Of a stretch of 64,000 nt of DNA, positions 39,986 to 47,733 are shown in pieces. Each line of letters begins with the position of its first letter. Positions within the stretch are counted from its first letter, which is position 1. Both the position numbers and the translations under genes were made by a program. A model generated the notes under the pieces. That model ran no database searches. It saw nothing but the letters and a program-made list of their open reading frames with translations, and had not been told where the DNA came from. The stretch comes from RGIG4608 sp964413365 (lineage in GTDB: Bacteria > Bacillota > Clostridia > Oscillospirales > CAG-272). The DNA lies in contig CAYPRM010000006.1 of NCBI GenBank assembly GCA_964413365.1, positions 1 through 64,000 of the forward strand, written 5' to 3'.

Positions 39986-40918
39986 ATGGATAAATTCAAG
40001 TATTCGATAACGCTGGACAAGCTCATAGAGGAGCTTCAGTTTGAGGAGATATATATGCCCCTTCCCGCAGGGGAGATAAAGGTAATGAACCCCGAGGTCA
40101 ACCGTCCGGGGCTTGCACTCGCGGGATTTCTGACGGTCTTTGAGCCGACGAGGATACAGCTGATCGGTCGCGCCGAGCTGCAATATCTCAGCGAGATCAC
40201 GCCCGAGCTTAGAGATGCGCGCCTTGACGCATTCTTTGCACAGCGCCCCGTTGCGGTGGTCGTAACGACGAATTTCGATGTTGGCGAGGAGCTTTTGCGT
40301 CCTGCGGAGCGTTACGGCGTTCCGATCCTGCGCACCAAGGAAAAGACGAGTCCCATTCAGGCAACGCTCATTGCATCTCTCAATACCCACCTTGCGAACA
40401 GGATCACACAGCACGGCGTACTCGTAGAGGTCTACGGTGAGGGTGTGCTCATTCTCGGAGATAGCGGAATAGGCAAAAGCGAAACGGCGATAGCACTCGT
40501 CGAGCGCGGGCACAGGCTTATTGCCGATGACGCGGTCGAGATCAAGAGAGTCAGCGCAAAAACTCTCGTCGGAACTGCGCCCGAGGTGATAAGGCACTAT
40601 GTCGAGCTTCGCGGAATAGGTATAATCGACGTTCGCCGCATCTACGGTATGGGTGCGGTCAAGATGAGTGAAAAGATAGATCTCGTCATCCGCCTCGAGC
40701 CGTGGGAGGAGGGCAAGATGTACGACAGATTCGGGCTTGACGATCAGGTATATAATATTCTCGGGATCGACATACCCCTGATCACCGTTCCCGTCCGCCC
40801 CGGAAGGAGCTTGCCGATAATCCTTGAGATCGCGGCAATGAACCACCGCCAGAAGAAAATGGGCTATAATACCGCCGCCGAGCTTGAAAAAAGCCTGCTC
40901 GAGCAGTTTAGTGAATAA
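39986..40918 (+). CDS. hprK: HPr kinase/phosphorylase
   Basis: A 310-residue bifunctional enzyme that phosphorylates or dephosphorylates Ser46 of HPr, the key switch of carbon catabolite control in Firmicutes. The P-loop G-D-S-G-I-G-K-S is near residues 155-162, followed by R-G-H-R-L-I-A-D-D-A-V near 172-182 and the HprK signature E-L-R-G-I-G-I-I-D-V-R-R-I-Y-G near 209-223. ATG 39986 has GGAGGT at the right distance; TTG 39974 upstream does not. It implies PTS-linked regulation in this organism. The next gene is a methyltransferase 46 bp downstream. Confidence 0.96.
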   Translation: MDKFKYSITLDKLIEELQFEEIYMPLPAGEIKVMNPEVNRPGLALAGFLTVFEPTRIQLIGRAELQYLSEITPELRDARLDAFFAQRPVAVVVTTNFDVGEELLRPAERYGVPILRTKEKTSPIQATLIASLNTHLANRITQHGVLVEVYGEGVLILGDSGIGKSETAIALVERGHRLIADDAVEIKRVSAKTLVGTAPEVIRHYVELRGIGIIDVRRIYGMGAVKMSEKIDLVIRLEPWEEGKMYDRFGLDDQVYNILGIDIPLITVPVRPGRSLPIILEIAAMNHRQKKMGYNTAAELEKSLLEQFSE

Positions 40919-40964
40919 AAATTTTTCTTACACTTTCGCGCCTTAGGGCAAAAGGAGGTCAACT

Positions 40965-41747
40965 GTGCAAGGCAGCAACGACTACACCGCCATTTCGGGC
41001 ATTTACGACAAAATAAATTCAAATATCGACTATGCGTCATGGGCCGACTTCTTTGAAAAATGCTTTGACCGCTACCTTTCAAGCCGTCCCGAGCTCGTTC
41101 TCGATCTCGCCTGCGGCACGGGCAGTATGACGCTCGAGCTCGCCTCACGCGGCTACGACATGATCGGCATTGACGCTTCGTCCGACATGCTGAACGTCGC
41201 CTACGAGCGCAAATACGGCATGGAGCTTGACCACGACGTTCTGTTTCTTCTTCAGGATATGCGAGAATTTGAGCTGTACGGCACGGTGGGTGCGGTCTGC
41301 TGTTGCCTTGACAGTATAAATTATCTCACGGGCGACGGCGAGCTTGACACCTGTCTCTCCCTCGTTCACAACTATCTCGATCCGAGCGGTCTGTTCCTCT
41401 TCGACGTGAACACGCCCCACAAATTCGAGTCGGTCTACGGCAACAATTCCTACGTTTACGAGGAGGATGACTGCGGCGAGGGCACGCTCTGCGTCTGGCA
41501 GAACTATTACGATGCGCAGACCTCGCTCTGTGATTTCTCACTCACCGTTTTTGAGCGCGATTCGGGAAGCGGTCTTTACTCACGCCGCGACGAACAGCAA
41601 TGCGAGCGTTGCTATACTCGAGCAGAGCTTGAGCGTGCGCTTGCAAAAAACGGCTTTGAGCTTATCGGGATATATTCCGATTTCAATTTCACCCCCGCCT
41701 CAGGAACTGACGAGCGCTGGTACGTAGCCGCAAGAGCCATAAAATAA
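40965..41747 (+). CDS. Class I SAM-dependent methyltransferase
   Basis: A 260-residue methyltransferase. The SAM motif L-D-L-A-C-G-T-G-S is near residues 46-54, the acidic end of beta-2 (G-I-D-A-S-S-D-M-L) near 69-77, and the later strand-4 region C-C-C-L-D-S-I-N-Y near 110-118. Substrate not identifiable; such genes commonly sit in clostridial core regions. The GTG start has AAAGGAGGT 6 bp upstream. It may be co-transcribed with hprK and ends at a bidirectional terminator. Confidence 0.88.
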   Translation: MQGSNDYTAISGIYDKINSNIDYASWADFFEKCFDRYLSSRPELVLDLACGTGSMTLELASRGYDMIGIDASSDMLNVAYERKYGMELDHDVLFLLQDMREFELYGTVGAVCCCLDSINYLTGDGELDTCLSLVHNYLDPSGLFLFDVNTPHKFESVYGNNSYVYEEDDCGEGTLCVWQNYYDAQTSLCDFSLTVFERDSGSGLYSRRDEQQCERCYTRAELERALAKNGFELIGIYSDFNFTPASGTDERWYVAARAIK

Positions 41748-41751
41748 ACAA

Positions 41752-41785
41752 AAATCACACCGAGAGGTGTGATTTTTGTTTTAGG
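41752..41785. terminator. Bidirectional terminator
   Basis: AAAAATCACACC-GAGA-GGTGTGATTTTT with T-rich tail on both strands, between convergent genes. Confidence 0.85.
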
Positions 41786-41792
41786 TGGGATA

Positions 41793-42827
41793 TTATTTCT
41801 CGTACTCGTATCCCCAGATATCAAATCCCGTGGTAAGCTTTCCGAAGATATACTTACTGCAAGCGGACTCGCAATTTACGACGATCCTACCGTCAAGGCA
41901 GACGAGCTCCTCACTCATCGGCGGTGCGGTAACGACGTTGACGAGGCACGAGCGGTTATTATCGTCGAGGACGTAGCAGGGGAGCGTGAAATCGAACGAT
42001 CTTTCCTCCTCACCGACGGTGATAGTACCTGCGTAGTTATAGTTATCTATCTTATAGAGGTTTGAGAGGTCGTAGAAGAACAGCTCCGAGCTATTGAAGC
42101 CCCACGAGGTGGAGATGACCATCTGTCCCTCGGGCGTGATGCATATTCCCTGCACCATTTCCCTTGCGGAGATAAGTGCCACGGGTGTGGGATCAATGCC
42201 GAGAGGCTTAGTCTTATCAAGTTTGAACACCGTCATCATCGAAGTGTTCGTATATCCGTTCGGAGTTTCGAGCCTTTCATGCTCGGGGGTGATATAAACG
42301 CTTCCGTCCCTATGGAACGCGCCTGCGATGATATAATCGCCGTAGACGTAGCAATGTGCGGGACAGTTGAAGGTCTCGACCGTTCCTATCTGCTTTACGG
42401 TCTCCCTGCCTGCAAGGATATCCTCAGCGGTGAAGGTATCGAGTCCGTGCGTATCCTCGCCCGTGATATAGACATATTTATCAAATATTTCGATTCCGCC
42501 CGTATGGTCGGTATATTCCGTGCCGTCAGCGTTAAGGAGCTTAGTATAGGTAACTCTTCCGTCCTCAGCCACGACATAGACGCGCGATGCGCTGCCGTCG
42601 CTCATATATCCTGTGATAAGGAAGGTATGCGAGCTTTCGATATAGGTCATTCCCTGCGGAACGAATTTGGAGTCTGCAACGCCCGGAGTCTTTATGACCG
42701 CCTCGGCATTATTATAAAATTCCGCCGCGCGTATGTAGTCGAAAAGCTTGAAGCCGAGAACGCCCACAAGCAAAACGACCATAACGACAGCAAGGATTAT
42801 AGCTACTACTCTGAGTGCACCTGACAT
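41793..42827 (-). CDS. Membrane-anchored beta-propeller-like protein, function unknown
   Basis: A 344-residue protein with one N-terminal transmembrane helix (about 8-30) and an extracellular beta-rich domain. Repeated segments such as F-V-P-Q-G-M-T-Y, T-F-L-I-T-G-Y-M, K-Y-V-Y-I-T-G-E, D-Y-I-I-A-G-A-F and V-Q-G-I-C-I-T-P-E-G-Q-M-V-I-S-T-S-W-G recall the blades of a propeller. No catalytic signature is visible. Related proteins of unknown role are found in gut Firmicutes. It is the last gene before the bidirectional terminator and follows trxA by 54 bp on the same strand. Confidence 0.75.
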   Translation of the reverse strand: MSGALRVVAIILAVVMVVLLVGVLGFKLFDYIRAAEFYNNAEAVIKTPGVADSKFVPQGMTYIESSHTFLITGYMSDGSASRVYVVAEDGRVTYTKLLNADGTEYTDHTGGIEIFDKYVYITGEDTHGLDTFTAEDILAGRETVKQIGTVETFNCPAHCYVYGDYIIAGAFHRDGSVYITPEHERLETPNGYTNTSMMTVFKLDKTKPLGIDPTPVALISAREMVQGICITPEGQMVISTSWGFNSSELFFYDLSNLYKIDNYNYAGTITVGEEERSFDFTLPCYVLDDNNRSCLVNVVTAPPMSEELVCLDGRIVVNCESACSKYIFGKLTTGFDIWGYEYEK

Positions 42828-42881
42828 TTTTCTATTCCTCCTGCTTTCTGCTTTATAAATATAAAATTCCGATCCCTCGGA

Positions 42882-43196
42882 TCAGTTAAGGCCGAGGGCA
42901 AAGTCCTCAAGCTCATCTGCATCGAGCGTACCGATGTTTCTCTTTACCTCAGCACCGCCCGAGAAAAGGATCACGGTGGGTATGCTCATTATTCCGTACC
43001 TTTTTGCGACCTCGCCGAGCGTATCGACGTCGATCTTTACACATTCGAGCTCCGAGTGCTCAAGTGCAAGCTCCTCAAATACGGGCGCGAACATTTTACA
43101 GGGGCCGCACCACGTTGCAAAAAAGTCAACGAGCACGGGCTTTTCGCCTGCAAGAAGGAGATCCAGCTCCTCCGCTGTATTGATAATGTGTGCCAT
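42882..43196 (-). CDS. trxA: Thioredoxin
   Basis: A 104-residue thioredoxin with the active site W-C-G-P-C near residues 28-32, D-F-F-A-T before it, the cis-proline S-I-P-T-V near 70-74, and the closing G-x-L-D-A-D-E-L. Cytosolic disulfide reductase. ATG 43196 overlaps the stop of the upstream phosphoesterase (TGAAAATG) and has AAAGGA at 8 bp, so I prefer it to GTG 43202. It forms a unit with yfcE upstream. Confidence 0.95.
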   Translation of the reverse strand: MAHIINTAEELDLLLAGEKPVLVDFFATWCGPCKMFAPVFEELALEHSELECVKIDVDTLGEVAKRYGIMSIPTVILFSGGAEVKRNIGTLDADELEDFALGLN

Positions 43197-43198
43197 TT

Positions 43199-43759
43199 TC
43201 ACATTCCTTTCCCGAGATCTCTCTCGATCATGATCCTACCGCTCTCCAGCTCCCGAATTGACAGAGCTCCGTCCTCATATATCATATATGAGCGCGGATT
43301 TCCCTCCTTCGGATAGGTGGTCGAGCCGGGATTCACATATAGTCTTCCCTCTCCTATTTCTTCTATACACGGAACGTGAGTATGCCCGTGCACGAGAAGC
43401 TCGCCCCTACCGAGAGAGGCGCAGGAGCTCTTATTTATCTTATGCCCGTGCGTGAGGAGCATCCTATGTCCGTCGATGCAGAGGTAGGCATATTCCGCCA
43501 TTATCGGAAAGCTCAGCACCATCTGATCGACCTCCGAATCACAGTTTCCGCGAACGCAGAGCAGCTCGCTCGATAGCCCGTTGAGCAGTTCGATCACCGC
43601 CTTGGGATCGTACGTCGGCAGGATGGTATTCCGCGGCCCGAAATAGAGCAGGTCGCCGAGCAAGATCAGCTTCTCCGCTCCCTCCCTGCGGTATGCGTCC
43701 ACAGTAAGCCTTGCGCACGCGATATCTCCGTGTATATCGGAGGCAAACATTAATTTCAT
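43199..43759 (-). CDS. yfcE: YfcE-type phosphodiesterase
   Basis: A 186-residue calcineurin-like phosphodiesterase. The metal-binding residues are in S-D-I-H-G-D (about 6-11), L-G-D-L-L-Y-F-G-P-R near 37-46, V-R-G-N-C-D near 71-76, T-H-G-H near 103-106 and V-H-G-H-T-H near 125-130, followed by N-P-G-S. E. coli YfcE acts on phosphodiesters of unknown physiological origin. It is the paralogue of the gene at 32270-32812 but is closer to YfcE proper. The start at 43759 fits the family N-terminus; the ORF beyond lacks a ribosome site. Coupled to trxA. Confidence 0.92.
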   Translation of the reverse strand: MKLMFASDIHGDIACARLTVDAYRREGAEKLILLGDLLYFGPRNTILPTYDPKAVIELLNGLSSELLCVRGNCDSEVDQMVLSFPIMAEYAYLCIDGHRMLLTHGHKINKSSCASLGRGELLVHGHTHVPCIEEIGEGRLYVNPGSTTYPKEGNPRSYMIYEDGALSIRELESGRIMIERDLGKGM

Positions 43760-43806
43760 TCTGTAAATTTTCCTTAAAAAATTAGTTTTTTGAGCCAAAA
43801 GCAAGG

Positions 43807-43836
43807 CTCGGGGAGAATCGCAAGGATCTCCCCGAG
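43807..43836 (-). terminator. Hairpin after the CD1247-like gene
   Basis: Perfect 10-bp stem CTCGGGGAGA / TCTCCCCGAG between the CD1247-like gene and yfcE, followed on the minus strand by a second weak stem and T-runs. It may attenuate read-through into yfcE-trxA. Confidence 0.45.
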
Positions 43837-43885
43837 TTACTTATATCATAAGTTAGATCCTTGACAGCTCAAGCCGATAGCAATA

Positions 43886-44383
43886 TTACTCGCCGTCGGT
43901 AACGCCATCCGTATCGCCCTCGTCCTCATCCTCGTCCACGAACTCGCAGGAGAATTTCTCGCCGCAAGCGGGGCAGGTAAGGCTCTCGGGATCAATGCTC
44001 TCGTCGAAGCATACTACCTCTCCGCAGGAGGGGCACTCGACCTCGAAGAAGGACTCGCCGCAGTCGCAGTCGCAATCGCAGTCAAGATCGTCATCATCGC
44101 CGCCGAACTCGCACTCGTCGCAGTCGCCCTCGCAATCGCAATTCTCGCAATCGCCGTCGCACTCCTCGTCAAGGAAGTCCTCAACGTCCGCAAGGTCGTC
44201 GTCGATCTCCTCGATGTAGCCCTGAAGATCCTCAAGATCGTCATTGATAGCCTCGACCTCATCGGAAATGTCCGAAACGAGATCGATAAGCGCAGCAAGG
44301 ATCTTGCCCTCGGGAGTCGTTCTGTCGAATTCAACGCCGTCAGCAAGTCCGCGCAGATAAGCAGCCTTTTCGTAAAGTGTCAT
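43886..44383 (-). CDS. CD1247-like protein with Asp/Cys-rich linker and zinc ribbon
   Basis: A 165-residue acidic protein. Residues 1-70 form a helical domain (Y-E-K-A-A-Y-L-R-G-L-A-D-G, then L-I-D-L-V-S-D-I-S-D-E-V-E-A-I-N) matching the CD1247 N-terminal family of clostridia. The middle (about 72-110) is an unusual run of Asp and Cys in D-C, D-E-C and C-D-C units. The C-terminal part has a zinc ribbon, C-P-S-C ... C-P-A-C. Function unknown in the family. It lies 41 bp after efp on the same strand, probably one transcript. Confidence 0.85.
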   Translation of the reverse strand: MTLYEKAAYLRGLADGVEFDRTTPEGKILAALIDLVSDISDEVEAINDDLEDLQGYIEEIDDDLADVEDFLDEECDGDCENCDCEGDCDECEFGGDDDDLDCDCDCDCGESFFEVECPSCGEVVCFDESIDPESLTCPACGEKFSCEFVDEDEDEGDTDGVTDGE

Positions 44384-44424
44384 AATTTACTCCTTTCGCC
44401 AAATGGCTCAAAAATTTACGGCGA

Positions 44425-44985
44425 TCACGCGCGAGAGAGATATTCGCCCGTTCTCGTGTCTATCTTGAGTACCTCACCCTCGTTGATGAAGAGCGGTACC
44501 TTGATAACTGCGCCTGTCTCAAGCGTTGCGGGCTTGAGTGTGTTCGTAGCGGTGTTGCCTGCAAAGCCGGGATCGGTCTGCGTAACAGCAAGCTCAACGA
44601 ACGTGGGGGGCTCAACGCTGAATACGTTGCCCTTGTAGGAGATGATCTTTACCATCATCTCTTCCTTAACGAACTTAAAGTTTTCACCGAGCTTTTCCTT
44701 ATTGAGGGGAAGCATATCGTATGTTTCCATATCCATAAAGTAATAAAGATCTCCGTCGGTGTAGGAATACTGCATATCCTTTCTGTCGATATGCGCGTTT
44801 TCGAACTTATCGGTAGGGTTAAAGGATCTCTCGATAACGCCACCGGTAATAACGTTCTTCATCTTGGTTCTAACGAAAGCAGCGCCTTTTCCGGGCTTTA
44901 CGTGCTGAAATTCAACAACCTGCCAAACAGTACCGTCGCCCATATCAAAGGTAACGCCGTTTCTGAAATCACCAGCCATAATCAT
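44425..44985 (-). CDS. efp: Elongation factor P
   Basis: A 186-residue EF-P that rescues ribosomes stalled at polyproline. Domain I carries the loop H-V-K-P-G-K-G-A-A with the tip lysine at residue 33 (Lys, as in Firmicutes, not the Arg of the EarP group), followed by K-N-V-I-T-G; domain III ends with I-D-T-R-T-G-E-Y-L-S-R-A. ATG 44985 is used because GGAGGT lies 9 bp upstream; ATG 44979 is also possible. First gene of efp and the CD1247-like gene. Confidence 0.97.
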   Translation of the reverse strand: MIMAGDFRNGVTFDMGDGTVWQVVEFQHVKPGKGAAFVRTKMKNVITGGVIERSFNPTDKFENAHIDRKDMQYSYTDGDLYYFMDMETYDMLPLNKEKLGENFKFVKEEMMVKIISYKGNVFSVEPPTFVELAVTQTDPGFAGNTATNTLKPATLETGAVIKVPLFINEGEVLKIDTRTGEYLSRA

Positions 44986-45030
44986 AGTATAAGTACCTCC
45001 ATAATGCGTTTTCGCATAGTTTTACGACTT

Positions 45031-45059
45031 ATTATAAAACATTTTTCTCTATTTTGCAA
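45031..45059 (-). promoter_or_regulatory. sigma-A promoter of efp
   Basis: Minus strand TTGCAA (45054-45059), 17-bp spacer, TATAAT (45031-45036). Confidence 0.75.
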
Positions 45060-45171
45060 TAGTTTTTTATGGATTTTTGAAAAAAATTCAGAAAAATACG
45101 AAAAAATAAACAAAATGAGCGTTGCGTGAGCGGTTTTTGAGGCTGAAGCTTGAAAAAATCAAGGTGTCGCA

Positions 45172-45256
45172 CCCATCATTAGCACGAAGTGCTAACATCA
45201 TTTGCCGTAGGCGACGTACAATGCTCGCTGTGCGAGCAAGTGGCGTTCTGCCACGC
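45172..45256 (-). repeat. Modular hairpin repeat, copy C
   Basis: In the 420-bp gap between divergent efp and yicC: AGCACGAAGTGCT (45181-45193), GCCGTAGGC (45204-45212), GCTCGCTGTGCGAGC (45223-45237) and GTGGCGTTCTGCCAC (45240-45254) with CATCATT linkers. Compared with copy A the last long stem has changed T-A to C-G on both arms and the loops differ, so base pairing is preserved while sequence varies. The GTGGC module has moved to the opposite end. The rest of the gap holds only the two promoters. Confidence 0.78.
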
Positions 45257-45334
45257 CGCGCGGATCTTTTGCGACTACACCCCCCTTAATTTCAACAAAT
45301 CCTATATTATTATATATTAAAGTTTGAAAAACAG

Positions 45335-45363
45335 TTGACAAATCATAAAAAAAGTATTAAAAT
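45335..45363 (+). promoter_or_regulatory. sigma-A promoter of the yicC-to-spoVM gene run
   Basis: TTGACA (45335-45340), 17-bp spacer, TAAAAT (45358-45363), about 40 bp before yicC. Confidence 0.75.
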
Positions 45364-45404
45364 AAACTGAATATATATTTTTATTTTCAAAAAGGATGTT
45401 ATCT

Positions 45405-46292
45405 ATGTTAAAAAGCATGACCGCGTTCGGCAGGCACACCGATATCGTAAACGGAAAAAGTATAACCGCGGAAATCAAAAGCGTCAACAACCGCTATTTC
45501 GATTGCTCCGTCAGGATCTCAAGATCCTACTCCTTCCTCGAGGAAAGGATCAAGCCCTATCTTCAAGCCCACGGAATAAGTCGTGGAAAGGTCGACGTTT
45601 CCATAACTGTCGAGCCTATGGGAGCCTCCGAGCTATCCATTACCCTCAATGAGGATTATGCACGCGCATACTACGATGCTCTGTGCAGGCTCAAGGATAT
45701 GCTGGATCTTCAGGGTGAGATAACCCTTGCCTCACTTCAGCGCGATCCCAACGTTTTCTCCGTCTCCAAGCTCTCCGAGGATGAGGAGCAGGACTGGACG
45801 GACGTTGAGCAGGTGCTCGCCGTGGCACTCGAGAAATTCATTGCTGCCCGTGAGCGTGAGGGCTCGAGCATTGAGTCCGATCTCCGCTCAAAGGCCGCGG
45901 AAATTCAAAAAATGGTCGACGTCATCGAGGCGCACAGCGAGGAGGACATCACCTCCTACCGCTCAAGGCTCGAGGAAAAGCTCCGCACCGTTCTCTCCGA
46001 CAACAGGATAACGCTCGACGAGGGCAGGATACTTACCGAGTGTGCAATCTTCGCCGACAGAGTTGCCGTTGACGAGGAGATCGTCAGACTGCGCTCCCAT
46101 TTCAAGGCGTTCGACGGCATACTCGCGTCAACAGAGCCTGCGGGACGCAAGCTGGACTTCCTGATGCAGGAGATGAACCGCGAGACGAACACCATCGGCT
46201 CGAAATGCTCGGATTCTGAGATCGCGCACATCGTTGTGAACGTAAAATGCGAGCTTGAGAAGATCCGTGAGCAGATACAGAACATTGAATGA
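45405..46292 (+). CDS. yicC: YicC/YloC family endoribonuclease
   Basis: A 295-residue YicC-family protein. It starts M-L-K-S-M-T-A-F-G-R like other members, continues E-I-K-S-V-N-N-R-Y-F-D, and ends with the conserved R-K-L-D-F-L-M-Q-E-M-N-R-E-T-N-T-I-G-S-K and E-L-E-K-I-R-E-Q-I-Q-N. The family forms a hexameric, Mn-dependent endoribonuclease that degrades small RNAs. Of the three in-frame ATGs, 45405 has GGA 8 bp upstream and fits the family start. First gene of a long unidirectional run; remA-gmk-rpoZ follow as in Bacillus. Confidence 0.95.
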   Translation: MLKSMTAFGRHTDIVNGKSITAEIKSVNNRYFDCSVRISRSYSFLEERIKPYLQAHGISRGKVDVSITVEPMGASELSITLNEDYARAYYDALCRLKDMLDLQGEITLASLQRDPNVFSVSKLSEDEEQDWTDVEQVLAVALEKFIAAREREGSSIESDLRSKAAEIQKMVDVIEAHSEEDITSYRSRLEEKLRTVLSDNRITLDEGRILTECAIFADRVAVDEEIVRLRSHFKAFDGILASTEPAGRKLDFLMQEMNRETNTIGSKCSDSEIAHIVVNVKCELEKIREQIQNIE

Positions 46293-46336
46293 GTGCAAAA
46301 GTGCTCTCAGAAAGGACTAATGACGGGTAGACAGGT

Positions 46337-46609
46337 ATGAAATTCATCAATATAGGCTTTGGAAACATGGTAGCGGTCGAGCGCATCGTAGCGATAGCAA
46401 GCCCCGATTCCGCACCGATAAAACGCCTTGTGCAGGACGCCAAGGAGGGTGGCAGGACAATCGACGTCTCCTGCGGCAGGCGCACAAGAAGTGTAATAAT
46501 CACCGATTCGGAGCACGTGATACTCTCTGCGATACAGGCGGAAACGATAGCGAACAGAGTTGACGACACGTCCTACGACGATGAGGAAAGTGAGGATAGC
46601 GAGGAATGA
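46337..46609 (+). CDS. remA: RemA family extracellular matrix regulator
   Basis: A 90-residue DUF370/RemA protein: K-F-I-N-I-G-F-G-N-M-V-A at the start, I-V-A-I-A-S-P-D-S-A-P-I-K-R near residues 17-30, and T-I-D-V-S-C-G-R-R-T-R-S-V-I with the T-x-G/C-R-R-T-R-S motif that binds DNA. In Bacillus it activates matrix operons; in clostridia its targets are unknown. An acidic tail follows the core. Its stop overlaps the gmk start by 4 bp. Confidence 0.95.
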   Translation: MKFINIGFGNMVAVERIVAIASPDSAPIKRLVQDAKEGGRTIDVSCGRRTRSVIITDSEHVILSAIQAETIANRVDDTSYDDEESEDSEE

Positions 46610-47217
46610 GCCGCGGACTTTTGATAGTAGTATCGGGCCCTGCCGGAAGTGGCAAGGGCACGGTCAATTCACAGCTCGTAGCGTCGGGAGATTTCGTTTT
46701 CTCCGTTTCTGCGACCACACGCGCACCGAGACCGGGTGAGGTCAACGGTGTAAATTACCATTTCATCAGCAAGGAGGAATTCGAGCGCCGTATAGCGGAG
46801 GGCGGATTCCTTGAATACACCACATATTGCGGAAATTACTACGGCACTCCCCTTCGTGAGACTCTGGCGATCCTCGAAAGTGGCAAAAATCTGATCCTCG
46901 AGATCGAGTGTGAGGGTGCAAAGAACGTCAAGCGCATCTTCCCCGATGCGGTGCTGATCATGCTCATTCCGCCGACCTTCGCAATACAGGAGGAGCGGCT
47001 TCGCGGCAGGGGCACGGAGACCGAGGAGGTAATACGTGCGCGTCTTGACAAGGCGAAGCGTGAGATAATGCAGATAAACGAATACGACTACATAGTTTAC
47101 AACTACAACGGCGGCAGCTCGGTCGCCGCGGACGACATCAGGGCAATAGTACGTGCGGAGCAACACGCTCAGCACCGCCAGCCCGACGCCGCCGCAAAAT
47201 ACCTCGGAGAGGTATAA
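46606..47217 (+). CDS. gmk: Guanylate kinase
   Basis: A 203-residue enzyme converting GMP to GDP with ATP. P-loop G-P-A-G-S-G-K-G-T near residues 9-17, GMP-binding T-T-R-A-P-R-P-G-E near 35-43 and Y-T-T-Y-C-G-N-Y-Y-G-T-P near 71-82, the lid R-L-x-x-R-G-T-E-T near 130, and the conserved E-Y-D-Y-I-V-Y-N near 157-164 are all present. It overlaps remA by 4 bp. Standard order before rpoZ. Confidence 0.97.
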   Translation: MSRGLLIVVSGPAGSGKGTVNSQLVASGDFVFSVSATTRAPRPGEVNGVNYHFISKEEFERRIAEGGFLEYTTYCGNYYGTPLRETLAILESGKNLILEIECEGAKNVKRIFPDAVLIMLIPPTFAIQEERLRGRGTETEEVIRARLDKAKREIMQINEYDYIVYNYNGGSSVAADDIRAIVRAEQHAQHRQPDAAAKYLGEV

Positions 47218-47279
47218 ATACACATTGAAAATTTTGGTTTTTAACCTGTAAATTATTTATTTTTAAGGAGAATATAAAA

Positions 47280-47651
47280 ATGCTTCATCCAACCATCAAG
47301 GAACTTACTAAAGACGAATTCAACCGCTACGAGCTTGCTCTTGCAACCGCTAAATGCGCACGCATCCTCACCGATGAGTACGTAAAGCAGAGAGAGGAAT
47401 CGGAGAGAGCCATGATCGCCGTTAAGGAAGGCGACCGCGCGACCGCTCCCAAGGTAGACGACGATCTCAAGGACGAGAAGGCTATCAAGAACGCCATCAC
47501 TCGCTTCTGGGACGGCAGATACGAGATCTACCGCGGCGAGGACGCAGAGGACGAGGAGACTGCTGAGCCTGTCGAGGTCGCAGAGGCTGTTGAGGCTGTT
47601 GAGACTGTTGAGGCAGAGGCAGAAACGTCCGACGAGGGACAGGCAGAGTAA
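47280..47651 (+). CDS. rpoZ: DNA-directed RNA polymerase subunit omega
   Basis: A 123-residue omega subunit. The helical core N-R-Y-E-L-A-L-A-T-A-K-C-A-R (about residues 15-28) and the later K-A-I-K-N-A-I-T-R-F-W-D fit the family; a Val/Glu/Ala-rich acidic tail with short repeats (V-E-A-V-E, E-A) extends it beyond the core. It stabilises beta-prime. The ribosome site AAGGAGAA is 8 bp upstream. It follows gmk by 62 bp. Confidence 0.9.
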   Translation: MLHPTIKELTKDEFNRYELALATAKCARILTDEYVKQREESERAMIAVKEGDRATAPKVDDDLKDEKAIKNAITRFWDGRYEIYRGEDAEDEETAEPVEVAEAVEAVETVEAEAETSDEGQAE

Positions 47652-47671
47652 TTCGAGCTTACAACAGCATG

Positions 47672-47703
47672 ATCGGCGGAGATAGCTCTCCGCTGATCTT
47701 TTG
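47672..47703 (+). terminator. Hairpin with weak T-run after rpoZ
   Basis: GATCGGCGGAG...CTCCGCTGATC stem followed by only TTT; it may partly terminate transcription before priA. Confidence 0.45.
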
Positions 47704-47733
47704 ACGATCACAGAATGAAGAAGGGAGAGGGGT

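Noticed and set aside
44014..44346. 110-codon minus-strand ORF overlapping the CD1247-like gene
   Set aside because: A shadow frame created by the Asp/Cys codon repeat (Thr/Ala/Ser composition).
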